Shown: positions 1-9,051, counted from the first letter of the stretch. The stretch is 64,000 bases of DNA from Campylobacteraceae bacterium (GCA_013215945.1 JABSOM010000004.1:124001-188000), one strand, 5' to 3'. A program made the numbers and translations. Notes: generated from the sequence alone by a model not told the origin.

Positions 1-31
1 TATAAGTGCTTATTCAGTCAGTTTTAATTAT

Positions 32-54
32 TATTATGAGAATTATTATTATAA
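32..54. promoter_or_regulatory. Fur-like box upstream of the TonB operon
   Basis: GAGAAT at 38-43, one spacer base, then ATTATT at 45-50 approximates the 6-1-6 Fur consensus (GATAAT-n-ATTATC). It lies about 30 bp before the first gene of a TonB operon, where iron repression would be expected. The surrounding sequence is AT-rich, so chance similarity is possible. Confidence 0.45.
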
Positions 55-79
55 ACAAATTTAAATAACAAGGAAAAAA

Positions 80-829
80 ATGAACCCCTTTTTAAAAGTG
101 GCTTTACTTATGGCAATTATTATTAATACTGCCTTATCAAATACACTAGAACCAACGATTAAAGTTATTGAAAAGACAAATTCAAAACTTAATACTTTAC
201 AAAAAAAGATTAACAAATCTGAGGACAAACGTTTGGATTTATTTAATGAATACAAATATGTTAATCAGTCTTTAAAAAATACAAAAAACTACAATGCACA
301 ACTGCAAAAAATTCTTGATTCACAAAATAAAGAATTAAACAGTATTGATGAGCAAATAACAGACATATCTCAAACACAAAAACAAATCTTTCCTTTAATG
401 AAAGATATGATTATTTCATTAAAAATGCTTCTAAAAGAAGATACTCCTTTTTTATTGACTGAGCGAAAAAACAGAGTTACAAGAATTGAAAAAGCTCTTG
501 AAGCTGGTGATATTAAAACTCATGAAAAATATAGAATTATTTTAGAAGCTTTTAAAATCGAATACGATTATGCTAAAACAATTGAATCTTACCAAGAAAA
601 TATCAACGATATAACTTATAATATTTTACGTTTAGGTCGAGTGGCACTTTATACTCAAACGCTTGATTTAAAAGAATATGCATATTTTAATAAAGAAACA
701 CAAATTTGGGTAGCCATCACAGATTCATCTGCTAAATCAAATATTAGAAAAGCAATTAAAATAGCTAAAAAACAACAAAATGTTGATTTATTAAGCCTAC
801 CATTTTTAGCACTTAAGGATATAAAATGA
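80..829 (+). CDS. DUF3450 periplasmic protein of a TonB2-type system
   Basis: A 249-residue protein with an N-terminal hydrophobic signal-like segment (about residues 4-20, ending near NTALS). A long charged, Gln/Lys/Asn-rich helical region (about 25-115) with coiled-coil character follows. This is the pattern of DUF3450 proteins, which in Vibrio sit at the head of the TonB2 cluster and act in the periplasm with TtpC. AAGGA at 70-74 supports the ATG. The stop overlaps the next start as ATGA, so the two are translationally coupled. Exact biochemical role is unknown; a structural or regulatory partner of the ExbB/ExbD motor is inferred from the cluster. Confidence 0.75.
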   Translation: MNPFLKVALLMAIIINTALSNTLEPTIKVIEKTNSKLNTLQKKINKSEDKRLDLFNEYKYVNQSLKNTKNYNAQLQKILDSQNKELNSIDEQITDISQTQKQIFPLMKDMIISLKMLLKEDTPFLLTERKNRVTRIEKALEAGDIKTHEKYRIILEAFKIEYDYAKTIESYQENINDITYNILRLGRVALYTQTLDLKEYAYFNKETQIWVAITDSSAKSNIRKAIKIAKKQQNVDLLSLPFLALKDIK

Positions 830-2139
830 TTAGATATATTGTAGCTTTAAGCCTTATTTTTTCATTTTCATTTTCACTTGATCTTGAATCCTTATTAAAA
901 AGCGTTAAAAACGAGTCACAAGTTGAAGTAGCACTTGAGAAACAAAGATTAAATGATTTTATTAACAACAAAGAACAACAAGCTAAAGTTTTAGCCGGCA
1001 CGAAAAAAGCTTTAAAAAAAGCAGAAAAAAGAAGTATTACTCTTAAAAATGCAATAGAAGAAAAAGAGTTAGAGCTTATTGAAAAAGAAGCAGAACTTGA
1101 AAAAAAAGCAGCTAACTTAGGAGAAATGTTTGGAAGTGTTAGACAAAGTTCATCTGATTTTTTAATTAATTTTCAGCACTCCTTAACTGCCTCACAAGAT
1201 GTATCAAAAGAAATGTTCTTTTATAAACTTGCCAATTCAAAAAAACTAGCAAATATTAGTGAACTGACTTTATTTTGGCATGAAATGTTAGATGAAATTA
1301 TCAAAAGTGGTTCTATTTCACAATACGATGCAAAAGTAATTTTAAACTCAGGACAAAGAGCAGAGCAACGTATTACAAGAATAGGACTATTTTCAGCTAC
1401 GAGTAATGGAAAATACTTAAATTATTCTAATGAAATGAAATCGTTAGTTGAATTAGCAGTACAACCAAGCTCAAGTGTTCAAAACAATGCAAAAAACTTT
1501 GAAAATTCATCTGATATTCAAAGTATTTTAATCGATCCTACAAGAGGAACACTCTTAGTAATGCTTGAAAATAACCCAAGCATTCTTGATAGAATAAATC
1601 AAGGTGGAATAGTTGGTTTTATTATTTTAGTACTTGGGGGATCAGGACTGTTATTTGCATTGTATAAGATATTGGTACTAAATATGTATTCACGTAATAT
1701 TAAAAAACAAATTAAAGATTTAGAAAATGCGAATGATAATAATGCTTTAGGAAAAATTGCAAAAGTATTTTATAACAATTTAAATGATTCATTAAATGAT
1801 TTAGAAATTAAAGTGGGGGAAGCCATTTTAAAAGAAAGTAATAAAATACAAAAAGGTCAAAGTTTTGTAAAACTTCTTGCAGCAGTTACACCTTTATTGG
1901 GATTATTAGGAACGGTTACAGGAATGATTACTACTTTTCAAGCCATTACATTATTTGGAACAGGTGATCCTAAACTTATGGCAGGAGGAATATCAACTGC
2001 ATTAATTACTACTGTACTTGGATTAGTTGCTGCTATTCCTTTATTGTTTGCATATACCTATATTTCTTCAAAATCAAGACAACTTATTTCTATTTTAGAA
2101 GAACAAAGTATTGGTTTATTAGCCAAAAATTTAAAATAA
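826..2139 (+). CDS. TtpC-like MotA/TolQ/ExbB proton-channel protein with periplasmic extension
   Basis: 437 residues. A signal-like hydrophobic start (1-18) is followed by a strongly charged coiled coil (about 20-110) and a periplasmic region to about 255. Three membrane segments follow, near 260-285, 345-375 and 395-420. The last two carry the ExbB/TolQ signature, including PLLGLLGTVTGMI. The long N-terminal extension separates it from the 172-residue ExbB next door and matches TtpC of Vibrio TonB2 systems, which bridges the inner-membrane motor to the periplasm. It overlaps the upstream gene by 4 bp and abuts exbB with no gap. Confidence 0.8.
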   Translation: MIRYIVALSLIFSFSFSLDLESLLKSVKNESQVEVALEKQRLNDFINNKEQQAKVLAGTKKALKKAEKRSITLKNAIEEKELELIEKEAELEKKAANLGEMFGSVRQSSSDFLINFQHSLTASQDVSKEMFFYKLANSKKLANISELTLFWHEMLDEIIKSGSISQYDAKVILNSGQRAEQRITRIGLFSATSNGKYLNYSNEMKSLVELAVQPSSSVQNNAKNFENSSDIQSILIDPTRGTLLVMLENNPSILDRINQGGIVGFIILVLGGSGLLFALYKILVLNMYSRNIKKQIKDLENANDNNALGKIAKVFYNNLNDSLNDLEIKVGEAILKESNKIQKGQSFVKLLAAVTPLLGLLGTVTGMITTFQAITLFGTGDPKLMAGGISTALITTVLGLVAAIPLLFAYTYISSKSRQLISILEEQSIGLLAKNLK

Positions 2140-2658
2140 ATGTTTGAATTATATGTAGATGATTTAATGGGTTTCTTTGAAAAAGGAGGCCTGGTATTGT
2201 ATTTAGTATTTATTTTAGCCTTATGTTTATGGGCTTTATTAATTGAACGCTATATTTATATATCTTATGAGTTTAAAGCATTCAAAAAAAATGTTTTAGA
2301 AGAAGTATCTAAAATACAAAAAGATCACCGATTTAAAGAAGAAATTAAACGCTACTTTATTGAGCATTCAGCCATTAAACTTGAAAAAGGTCTGCCTTTT
2401 ATTAATACTATTATTATAGTGTGTCCGCTTGTTGGATTATTAGGAACAGTAACAGGAATGATTGAAGTATTTGATGTTATGGCTGTTCAAGGAAGCTCTA
2501 ACGTCAAATCTATGGCTTCTGGTGTTTCTATGGCTACTATTCCGACAATGGCAGGAATGGTTGTTGCTTTAAGTGGTTTATTATTTGAGAAAAGATTAGA
2601 AATTACGATTACCCAATCCAAACAAAAACTTGAATTTGAAATTCAAAAGGTATTATAA
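2140..2658 (+). CDS. exbB: ExbB-type biopolymer transport protein
   Basis: 172 residues with a first membrane segment at about 15-38. A MotA/TolQ/ExbB core follows, containing PLVGLLGTVTGMIEVF and a final hydrophobic helix around TIPTMAGMVVALSGLLF. With ExbD it forms the inner-membrane proton channel that energises TonB. The ATG follows directly on the ttpC-like stop, and its own stop overlaps the exbD start. It is shorter than E. coli ExbB but normal for the TonB2-type subfamily. Confidence 0.88.
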   Translation: MFELYVDDLMGFFEKGGLVLYLVFILALCLWALLIERYIYISYEFKAFKKNVLEEVSKIQKDHRFKEEIKRYFIEHSAIKLEKGLPFINTIIIVCPLVGLLGTVTGMIEVFDVMAVQGSSNVKSMASGVSMATIPTMAGMVVALSGLLFEKRLEITITQSKQKLEFEIQKVL

Positions 2659-3065
2659 TGAGAAGATTTACACAAAAACATCATAAAGAAGATACAGAAA
2701 TCAATCTAACTCCTATGCTTGATGTTGTTTTTATTATGCTTATATTTTTTATTGTTACAACTTCTTTTATCAAAGAAACGGGAATAGATGTAAACAGACC
2801 CTCTGCTAAAAGCACTCAAAGTAAAGCACAAGCCAATATTTTAATTGCCATAAAAAACAATGATGAAATTTGGATTGATAAAAGAATGGTTGATATCAGA
2901 TCAGTTAGAGCCAATATAGAGCGCTTGAAAGCATCCAATGCAAATAACTCTGTTGTTATTCAATCAGATGAAGCATCCAAAACAGGTACTTTGGTAAAAG
3001 TTATGGATCAAATTAGATTAGCAGGTATATTTGCTATTTCAATTTCTACTTTAGAGACTAATTAA
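2658..3065 (+). CDS. exbD: ExbD biopolymer transport protein
   Basis: 135 residues: a short cytoplasmic N-terminus, one membrane helix (about 17-38) and a periplasmic domain. NLTPMLDVVF carries the membrane aspartate (Asp22) that corresponds to the proton-relaying Asp of ExbD/TolR. It is the partner of the preceding ExbB. The stop and the tonB start share TAATG. Confidence 0.9.
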   Translation: MRRFTQKHHKEDTEINLTPMLDVVFIMLIFFIVTTSFIKETGIDVNRPSAKSTQSKAQANILIAIKNNDEIWIDKRMVDIRSVRANIERLKASNANNSVVIQSDEASKTGTLVKVMDQIRLAGIFAISISTLETN

Positions 3066-3682
3066 TGAAAATAATTTTAAGCCTAATCTTTTCTACCCTT
3101 ATTTGTTTGGGCATGTTTTTTGTTATGCACTTGATGATTTCTTCCGATCAACAAGCATTAAATGAAAAAAAGACAACACCTCATCTTGTTTATTTGAGAG
3201 ATAAACAAGATACACATATTGAGCGTAAAAAAAGAGTGAAACCAAAAGTTCCTCCTAAAGAAATAGTACTTAAAAAAATGAAGTTATTAAGAACACCTCT
3301 TGATCTAAAAACGAATAAAACGATTAAAATTAAACCCTTCAAAATTGAGCACCAGAAAATTGATCTCTCTGCTATTAATTCCTTAGGTGGGGCGCAAATT
3401 GAGATGAATATGGGACTTATTGATGCCAATTCCTTACAGATATTAAGAAGAGCAAATCCACGATACCCTAGGCGCGCAAAACTTAAAAAACTCGATGGCT
3501 TTGTAAAACTTATTTTTACTATTTCAAAAGAAGGTAATGTATCAAATGTGAGAGTCCTAGACTCAAAACCAAAAGGTATTTTTGAGAAATCTGCTATAAA
3601 AGCAATGAAAAGATGGAAGTTTAAACATACGGGCATCCAAAAAGATGCAACGATTACATATAATTATAGGTTGGCAAATTGA
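3065..3682 (+). CDS. tonB: TonB energy transducer
   Basis: 205 residues with an N-terminal membrane anchor (about 4-26). A basic linker with only a short proline patch (KPKVPPKE) follows, then a C-terminal TonB domain from about residue 125, with ANPRYPRRAKLKKLDG and KAMKRWKF as landmarks. It transmits energy from ExbB/ExbD to outer-membrane receptors; the siderophore receptor at 14.7 kb is a plausible client. The linker lacks the long Pro-Glu/Pro-Lys repeats of E. coli TonB, as in TonB2-type proteins. Confidence 0.88.
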   Translation: MKIILSLIFSTLICLGMFFVMHLMISSDQQALNEKKTTPHLVYLRDKQDTHIERKKRVKPKVPPKEIVLKKMKLLRTPLDLKTNKTIKIKPFKIEHQKIDLSAINSLGGAQIEMNMGLIDANSLQILRRANPRYPRRAKLKKLDGFVKLIFTISKEGNVSNVRVLDSKPKGIFEKSAIKAMKRWKFKHTGIQKDATITYNYRLAN

Positions 3683-4848
3683 AAAAATTATTACTTTGTT
3701 TACTTGTTTTAACAAGTTTGTTAAATGCAAAAAATACCATTTCAAAAACAGCATACAAACAATTACAAGAAGCACAAAAGCTAAGCGAAAGTAAGTTATA
3801 TAAAAAGGCTTTATTAATTCTAGAGCCTATTATTAAAACATCTGAAAATAAACTTGAACGTTTATATGCTTATCAAGCAAAAGCAAATATTTATATAAAT
3901 AAAAATGAATATGAAAAAGTTGCCCTTATATATATAAATATTATTAACTTAGAAGTTTCAGAAGAAAAAGATTTAGATACATTAAAAAAGAATCTTTCTC
4001 AAATATATTTAGGAGAATCTTTATACAAAAAATCTTTGAAATACTCTTTTGAAATTCTTGATAGCAAGTATGTAAAAAAAGAAAGTGTTATTAAAAATAT
4101 CGCTTTAGCTTATTATTATGATGAAAAGTACAAAAAATCTGCACCTTATATAAAATCAGTAATTAAAGCAGAAAAGAAAAAAGAATCCTGGTATCGTATG
4201 CTTTATTCTTCTTATATACAAACAAAAGATTATAATTTGGCCATTGGTGTTTTAGAATATATGACACTTCATTATACTAATAAATCATCTTATTGGATGC
4301 AACTTATTTCTTTGTATCAACGTACCAAACAAGATAAAAAATCTTTGGCAACACTTGAACTGGCTTATAATAAAAAATACATTAGTCAAAAAGAAAATGC
4401 TAAATATTTTGTGAATGTTTTATTGCAAAATGACCTTTTTCACAAAGGAAGTCTTGTACTTAAAGATGCAATCAAAAAAGGTTTTATTACAAAAGATAAA
4501 AAGAACTTTGATTTATTAATAGCAGCCTATTTAAATGCCAAAAACTACAAAAGTGCTATTAAAGAATTAAATGCTTCTAAATGGGCACATACTTCTAAAT
4601 ACAGACTTATGCTTGCAAATATTTATTACAATAAAGAGAATTATAAAACAGCTATTAAAGTATTAAAACACTATAAGTTTAAAAAAGGAAGCAGAAAAGA
4701 TGGGGAGAGATATTCATTAATCGCTCTGTGTTTTCATGAACTGGATGATAAAAAATCTTCAAAAACATACCTTCAAAAAGCTGTTTCTAATAAATACCAG
4801 AAAAAAAGAGCGACATACTTAGCAAAAAGTCTGGGTATTAAAATATAA
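3679..4848 (+). CDS. TPR-repeat protein of the TonB cluster
   Basis: 389 residues. It has a signal-like N-terminus (MKKLLLCLLVLTSLLNAK), then helical repeats with TPR character through the rest (for example KALLILEPII, KKSLKYSFEIL, YKTAIKVLKHY). It starts with TTG, overlapping the tonB stop (TTGA), so it is the last gene of the operon; a strong hairpin terminator follows. A TPR protein ends the Vibrio TonB2 cluster too, so it is probably a periplasmic accessory factor. Its precise function is unknown. Confidence 0.75.
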   Translation: MKKLLLCLLVLTSLLNAKNTISKTAYKQLQEAQKLSESKLYKKALLILEPIIKTSENKLERLYAYQAKANIYINKNEYEKVALIYINIINLEVSEEKDLDTLKKNLSQIYLGESLYKKSLKYSFEILDSKYVKKESVIKNIALAYYYDEKYKKSAPYIKSVIKAEKKKESWYRMLYSSYIQTKDYNLAIGVLEYMTLHYTNKSSYWMQLISLYQRTKQDKKSLATLELAYNKKYISQKENAKYFVNVLLQNDLFHKGSLVLKDAIKKGFITKDKKNFDLLIAAYLNAKNYKSAIKELNASKWAHTSKYRLMLANIYYNKENYKTAIKVLKHYKFKKGSRKDGERYSLIALCFHELDDKKSSKTYLQKAVSNKYQKKRATYLAKSLGIKI

Positions 4849-4866
4849 TTTAAAACTTCATAAAAT

Positions 4867-4892
4867 AAAAAGGGCTTTTTAGCCCTTTTTTG
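4867..4892 (+). terminator. Rho-independent terminator of the TonB operon
   Basis: AAAAAGGGCT, a TTTT loop and AGCCCTTTTTT form a GC-capped hairpin with a T-run, 19 bp after the stop of the TPR gene. Confidence 0.9.
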
Positions 4893-4907
4893 TACATTGT
4901 TTTTATC

Positions 4908-4913
4908 TATACT
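4908..4913 (+). promoter_or_regulatory. Candidate -10 element placing transcription start at the ATG
   Basis: TATACT at 4908-4913. A start 6-7 bases downstream would coincide with the ATG at 4919, and no Shine-Dalgarno sequence precedes that ATG. Confidence 0.4.
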
Positions 4914-4918
4914 TTCGC

Positions 4919-5551
4919 ATGAGTAAAAATGAGATATTAAACTATTTAAAAAATGCTAAAATCAAAGATCATATGTTAGCGCAGATTTGTTACTATTTTT
5001 CACTTGATTATACAGCTAGTACAACAGCTAAAGAGCTTAATTTAAGTAGACAAACCATTAATAACTATTACAAGATAATAAGAACCCTACTTCTTAGAAA
5101 ACAAGAAGAATTGATGTTGGATATGGAAGAAACATCTTCTACAAATGGTTTTTCATTAAAATATCTTCAGTCCAGTTCTTATGTAAACTATTTTATTGAA
5201 TACAATGAAAAAGTATTTATTATAGATTCTGATTCTACCTTAGTACCTAAGATTGATAATCTATTAAATGAAGATATAAAAAATTCTCTTCATAACAATT
5301 CAAAATCAAACTGCGCAAAAGTTTTATTTAATCAAAGAAAACAGAGTTATTTAGTGATGAGAATGTTAAATACAAGCAACAATATGCAAGAGTTTGTGGA
5401 TAAAAGATTAAAAAAATTCAGAGGTTTAAATAAAGAGAATTTATTAGTGCATTTAAAAGAATCTCAATTTAGATTTAATTATTCAAATGAATATTTACAC
5501 TCTACTGTTTTGTCTTTGTTAAACCTCAATACAAAATCTTGCACCTTCTAA
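4919..5551 (+). CDS. Short protein derived from an IS1595-type transposase (probably domesticated)
   Basis: 210 residues. Residues about 19-58 form a helix-turn-helix (TAKELNLSRQTINNYYK), like the DNA-binding segment of IS1595/ISXO2 transposases. Residues about 157-205 match the tail of that family: DKRLKKFRGLNKENLLVHLK and then ESQFRFNY. In an intact IS1595 enzyme these regions flank a longer DDE/DDN catalytic core; here the middle is short and no clear DDE triad is visible, so it is probably not a working transposase. No terminal repeats were seen. A TATACT -10 ends 5 bp before the ATG, so the message may be leaderless. The 3' end overlaps the convergent kinase gene by 33 bp. The family link is pattern recognition, not a search result. 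Confidence 0.6.
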   Translation: MSKNEILNYLKNAKIKDHMLAQICYYFSLDYTASTTAKELNLSRQTINNYYKIIRTLLLRKQEELMLDMEETSSTNGFSLKYLQSSSYVNYFIEYNEKVFIIDSDSTLVPKIDNLLNEDIKNSLHNNSKSNCAKVLFNQRKQSYLVMRMLNTSNNMQEFVDKRLKKFRGLNKENLLVHLKESQFRFNYSNEYLHSTVLSLLNLNTKSCTF

Positions 5552-7243
5552 ATCATTAGAAACACTTAATTCACCGCTAAAATGTGTTTCAATAATCATT
5601 TTTGACATATACAATCCAATGCCTGAGCTGTTCTGTTTTGTTGTGAAATAGGGTTCAAATATTTTTTCTATGATATTCGGATTTATTCCACCCGCATTAT
5701 CACTAACACTTAAACAACTTTTATTTTCTTTTGTATCCACGATTACTGTTATTAAAGGATCAGTAATCTTATTCAGAACAAGTGCATCTTTTGCATTTTT
5801 TAATAGATTTAGCAGTACTTGCGAATATTCATTTTCTATTGCTTTTATTTTTTTATCACTTTTTATAATATATTTAATCTTTATATTTGAAGATACTAAA
5901 GAAGGATGAATAATATCTATTGCTTTTTGCACTGCCATACTAATAAAAAACTCTTCTTTTATTTTTGAGAGTTTATAAAAGTCTTTAAAATTATCAATGG
6001 TTTTAGACATAAAATCCAACTGATTATTTGACTCTTCAAGTTTTTCCTCTAAATATTTTTTGCTTAAATCATTGTCATCACTTGCTAGTTGAAGGTTCAT
6101 ATTTATATAAGAAAGATGACTTAAGGGTTGTCTCCATTGATGTGCAATATTATTAATCATTTCACCCATAGAAGCTAATTTACTTTGGTGAACATACATT
6201 TTCTCTTTTTCTTTTTTTTCAAAAATTGTTTCTTTCAGTTTGTAACCTAAAGCAAAAGTCAGAACAAGTGACTCCATGGGTAAGCCAATATGTAAAGTAT
6301 GTACAATATCCAAATCAAAGTAAGGCATATACTCAGTAATAAATAAACTGGCTAATAATACACACCAGCCAAGTACATAAAATCCCGAGCTTTTTGTACC
6401 CTTGAAATAAGATATACTTCCAGCAAGAACCAATGAGGCTATTAAAACACTACGTGGTAAATACAAATATAAAATTGAGTATTGAAGTAAACAAGCTAAA
6501 AGTAAATCAACAATATGTACATAGAGCAAAAAATTAAAGAAAGTATTTATTCTTTTCATTTTGTTTTTGGTATTTAAAATTTCTTTTGTAAATAAAATGG
6601 CAAATAAAGAAGCAAACGTTTCTGCTTGATCAATAATCATTTGTTCAATACTCGTAAAAAAAGTCTGATTTAGAATAGTAGGAATAAGATACAAAGTAAT
6701 TAAAGCAGATAATTGCATGAGAGAATAATAAATAAAAGCTTTCTCAAATGTATAAAGAAATAAAATAAAATTATATAAAAATGCACAAAAAATAATAGCA
6801 TAAGCAATTCCAAAAAACAGACCTTCATTTATTTGTAAACTTTTATATCTACTGTCATTAACCAGTATTCTTCCAAAATTAATTAATTGTGCTTCTTTGT
6901 GTACAAAATAAAAAACAATTTCTTCTGGACTGTCCTTATTAACATCAAAAATAAGAGAATCATAGGTTTTTTCATATTCAATATTTGCATAAAGTAAATC
7001 ATTGACAGCTGTAACTACCTTAAGTGAATAGGTTTTATTTTCTAAAAAACGCTTATCAATGTGAAGTTTTATTGCTACTTGTTTAAATTTCTCTTTTTTG
7101 ATATTGTATTTTTCATAAAGTTTATAATTAATAAAATCTTTTGAAAGATAGGCTTCTTTTATAATTTGATTACGTAAAGGAGCAGCTTCTAAATAAAAAA
7201 ATAAACATAAAAAACAAACAATATATTTAATCAAGAACTTCAA
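5519..7243 (-). CDS. 7TMR-DISM sensor histidine kinase
   Basis: 574 residues. A signal-like start and periplasmic 7TMR-DISM extracellular domain (about 20-135) precede seven hydrophobic helices (about 140-335) and a short linker. The HisKA domain has phospho-acceptor His368 in NNIAHQWRQPLSHL. HATPase features follow: an N box near 480 (LLNLLKNAKDAL), DNAGGI near 520 and SSGIGLYMSK near 545. It starts with TTG, 17 bp inside the 3' end of the response-regulator gene, so the two are cotranscribed and coupled. The signal sensed is not evident. This kinase architecture is common in Campylobacterota. Confidence 0.85.
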   Translation of the reverse strand: MKFLIKYIVCFLCLFFYLEAAPLRNQIIKEAYLSKDFINYKLYEKYNIKKEKFKQVAIKLHIDKRFLENKTYSLKVVTAVNDLLYANIEYEKTYDSLIFDVNKDSPEEIVFYFVHKEAQLINFGRILVNDSRYKSLQINEGLFFGIAYAIIFCAFLYNFILFLYTFEKAFIYYSLMQLSALITLYLIPTILNQTFFTSIEQMIIDQAETFASLFAILFTKEILNTKNKMKRINTFFNFLLYVHIVDLLLACLLQYSILYLYLPRSVLIASLVLAGSISYFKGTKSSGFYVLGWCVLLASLFITEYMPYFDLDIVHTLHIGLPMESLVLTFALGYKLKETIFEKKEKEKMYVHQSKLASMGEMINNIAHQWRQPLSHLSYINMNLQLASDDNDLSKKYLEEKLEESNNQLDFMSKTIDNFKDFYKLSKIKEEFFISMAVQKAIDIIHPSLVSSNIKIKYIIKSDKKIKAIENEYSQVLLNLLKNAKDALVLNKITDPLITVIVDTKENKSCLSVSDNAGGINPNIIEKIFEPYFTTKQNSSGIGLYMSKMIIETHFSGELSVSNDLEGARFCIEV

Positions 7244-7928
7244 TCCTGTAGCCTACTTTTGCTACATTAATTAAACTATCAGCAGGAAGTTTTTTTCTAA
7301 GATTTCTTACAAGTGAGCGAATAGCATCTTCGCTCATTGACGAATCGTACCAAATTTTATTTTCAATTTCTTCATAAGAAACGACCCTACTCTCATTTTT
7401 ATGCAAAATGTCCAAAAATAGAAGCTCATTCTTACTTACTTTTATACTTTTATTATTTTTAATAAGTGTTCGCTTGAAAGGATCGTAATAACACTCTTTA
7501 GAAATATATTTTACCCTGTGAGTATTTTCTTTTATATTTTTAGCACATTGTAATAGTACTGGAAACAAAATATTATGTCGGATGGGTTTAATCATATACT
7601 TAAGTAATCCCAGTTCCACAGCAGAAATTAAATAATTGGTATCTGTAAAAGCTGTCATCATTATTATTTGCGTATTTATTTTTTTTTCTCTTAGTTTTTT
7701 AACAAACTCAATCCCCGTCATTTTAGGCATCTTTATATCTGTAATAATAATATCCGGTTCATATCTTTCTACCATATCTAAAGCTTCAAGTCCATCTTTT
7801 GCTTCATAAACAAAAGGAAATAACCTTTCTAAATAAGAAACTGCATTTTTTCGTATGAATTCTTCATCTTCAACATATAAAATTTTGATATTTTTAAACT
7901 CTTCTCTTTTCATAAGCGAAGTATACAT
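7227..7928 (-). CDS. OmpR-family response regulator
   Basis: 233 residues. The receiver domain (about 14-130) has acidic residues Glu20/Asp21, phospho-acceptor Asp64 (DIIITDIKMPK), a switch Thr in MMTAF and Lys in IKP. The C-terminal winged helix (about 140-230) includes KVSKNELLFLDIL and DAIRSLVRNLRKKL. It is the cognate regulator of the overlapping kinase. A second ATG six codons in is an alternative start; neither has a good ribosome-binding site. Targets are unknown. Confidence 0.87.
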   Translation of the reverse strand: MYTSLMKREEFKNIKILYVEDEEFIRKNAVSYLERLFPFVYEAKDGLEALDMVERYEPDIIITDIKMPKMTGIEFVKKLREKKINTQIIMMTAFTDTNYLISAVELGLLKYMIKPIRHNILFPVLLQCAKNIKENTHRVKYISKECYYDPFKRTLIKNNKSIKVSKNELLFLDILHKNESRVVSYEEIENKIWYDSSMSEDAIRSLVRNLRKKLPADSLINVAKVGYRIEVLD

Positions 7929-8025
7929 TAATTATAATAACAATTATCACAATCGTACATTTATATTTCTTTTTTTCCTAAATTCATTCTTTTTATTATA
8001 TATCAGGCTTTTATATACTTTTTAA

Positions 8026-8031
8026 TATAAT
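8026..8031 (+). promoter_or_regulatory. trpS -10 element
   Basis: TATAAT 38 bp before the trpS start, in the AT-rich gap after the divergent regulator gene. Confidence 0.5.
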
Positions 8032-8068
8032 AAACCCAAAATATCAATTAGAATGATAAGGACAAAGA

Positions 8069-9028
8069 GTGAGAATACTTTCAGGAATACAACCCTCAGG
8101 AACATTACATATAGGTAATTATTTTGGTGCTATGCAAAAAATAGTACAAGCACAAGAAGAAGGTGAACTTTATGCTTTCATAGCTTCGTATCATGCCTTA
8201 ACTTCGGTTAAAAATAAAGATGAATTAAAAAACAATATTTTCGAAGTAGCTGCTAACTTTTTAGCAATAGGAATGGATCCTGAAAAATCTACATTTTGGG
8301 CACAACATGATGTAAAAGAAGTATTAGAACTGTACTGGATTTTGTCAAACTCTTGTTCTATGGGTTTATTAGAACGTGCACACTCTTACAAAGATAAAAC
8401 ATCAAGAGGTTTAGGCGCTAATCATGGTTTGTTTTCTTACCCTGTATTAATGGCTGCTGATATTTTATTATATGATTCACAAATAGTTCCTGTTGGAAAA
8501 GACCAAATTCAACATGTAGAAATGACAAGAGATATTGCAACATCATTTAACCATTTGTATGGAGATATTCTAACAATTCCTCAATCAAAAGTAGATGAAA
8601 AAGTAGCTACCGTTCCAGGAACAGATGGAGCTAAAATGTCTAAATCTTATGGTAATACTATTAATATGTTTGGAAGTAAAAAAGTCATCAAAAAACAAGT
8701 TATGGGAATAGTTACTGATTCTAAAGGCCTAGAAGATGTAAAAGATTATTCTACGTGTAATATTTATACTTTATGTAAATTATTCATGAATGAAAATGAA
8801 CTAGCAAACTTAAGAGATAGATATGAAACACCAGGCGAAGGGTATGGGCATTTTAAACTAACTCTTCTTGATCAAATAACGCAATACTTTGCGCCCTACG
8901 CAACAAAAAGAGAAGCTTTGTTAGCCAATCCAAAACAAGTACAAGAAGCTTTAGATTTTGGAGCACAAAAAGCAAGAAAAGTAGCAGCTGCTAAAATGGA
9001 AATAATAAGAGATGCAGTAGGTTTATAG
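8069..9028 (+). CDS. trpS: Tryptophanyl-tRNA synthetase
   Basis: 319 residues, normal for bacterial TrpRS. It charges tRNA-Trp with tryptophan using ATP. The class I signatures are present: PSGTLHIGNYFG near residue 9 (HIGH motif) and GAKMSKSYGN near 190 (KMSKS). The start is GTG, with AAGGAC just upstream and the usual N-terminus MRILSGIQPSG. It is a single gene flanked by genes on the other strand. Confidence 0.95.
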   Translation: MRILSGIQPSGTLHIGNYFGAMQKIVQAQEEGELYAFIASYHALTSVKNKDELKNNIFEVAANFLAIGMDPEKSTFWAQHDVKEVLELYWILSNSCSMGLLERAHSYKDKTSRGLGANHGLFSYPVLMAADILLYDSQIVPVGKDQIQHVEMTRDIATSFNHLYGDILTIPQSKVDEKVATVPGTDGAKMSKSYGNTINMFGSKKVIKKQVMGIVTDSKGLEDVKDYSTCNIYTLCKLFMNENELANLRDRYETPGEGYGHFKLTLLDQITQYFAPYATKREALLANPKQVQEALDFGAQKARKVAAAKMEIIRDAVGL

Positions 9029-9051
9029 TTAAATTAAAAAAGAAGCTTTGT

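Noticed and set aside
3190-3636. 148-codon minus-strand frame opposite tonB
   Set aside because: Antisense shadow of tonB; no motif and no promoter, and the sense gene is clear.
7929-7960. Possible Fur site before the response-regulator gene
   Set aside because: Only one half resembles the consensus (AATTATCA); the other half is a plain AT run.
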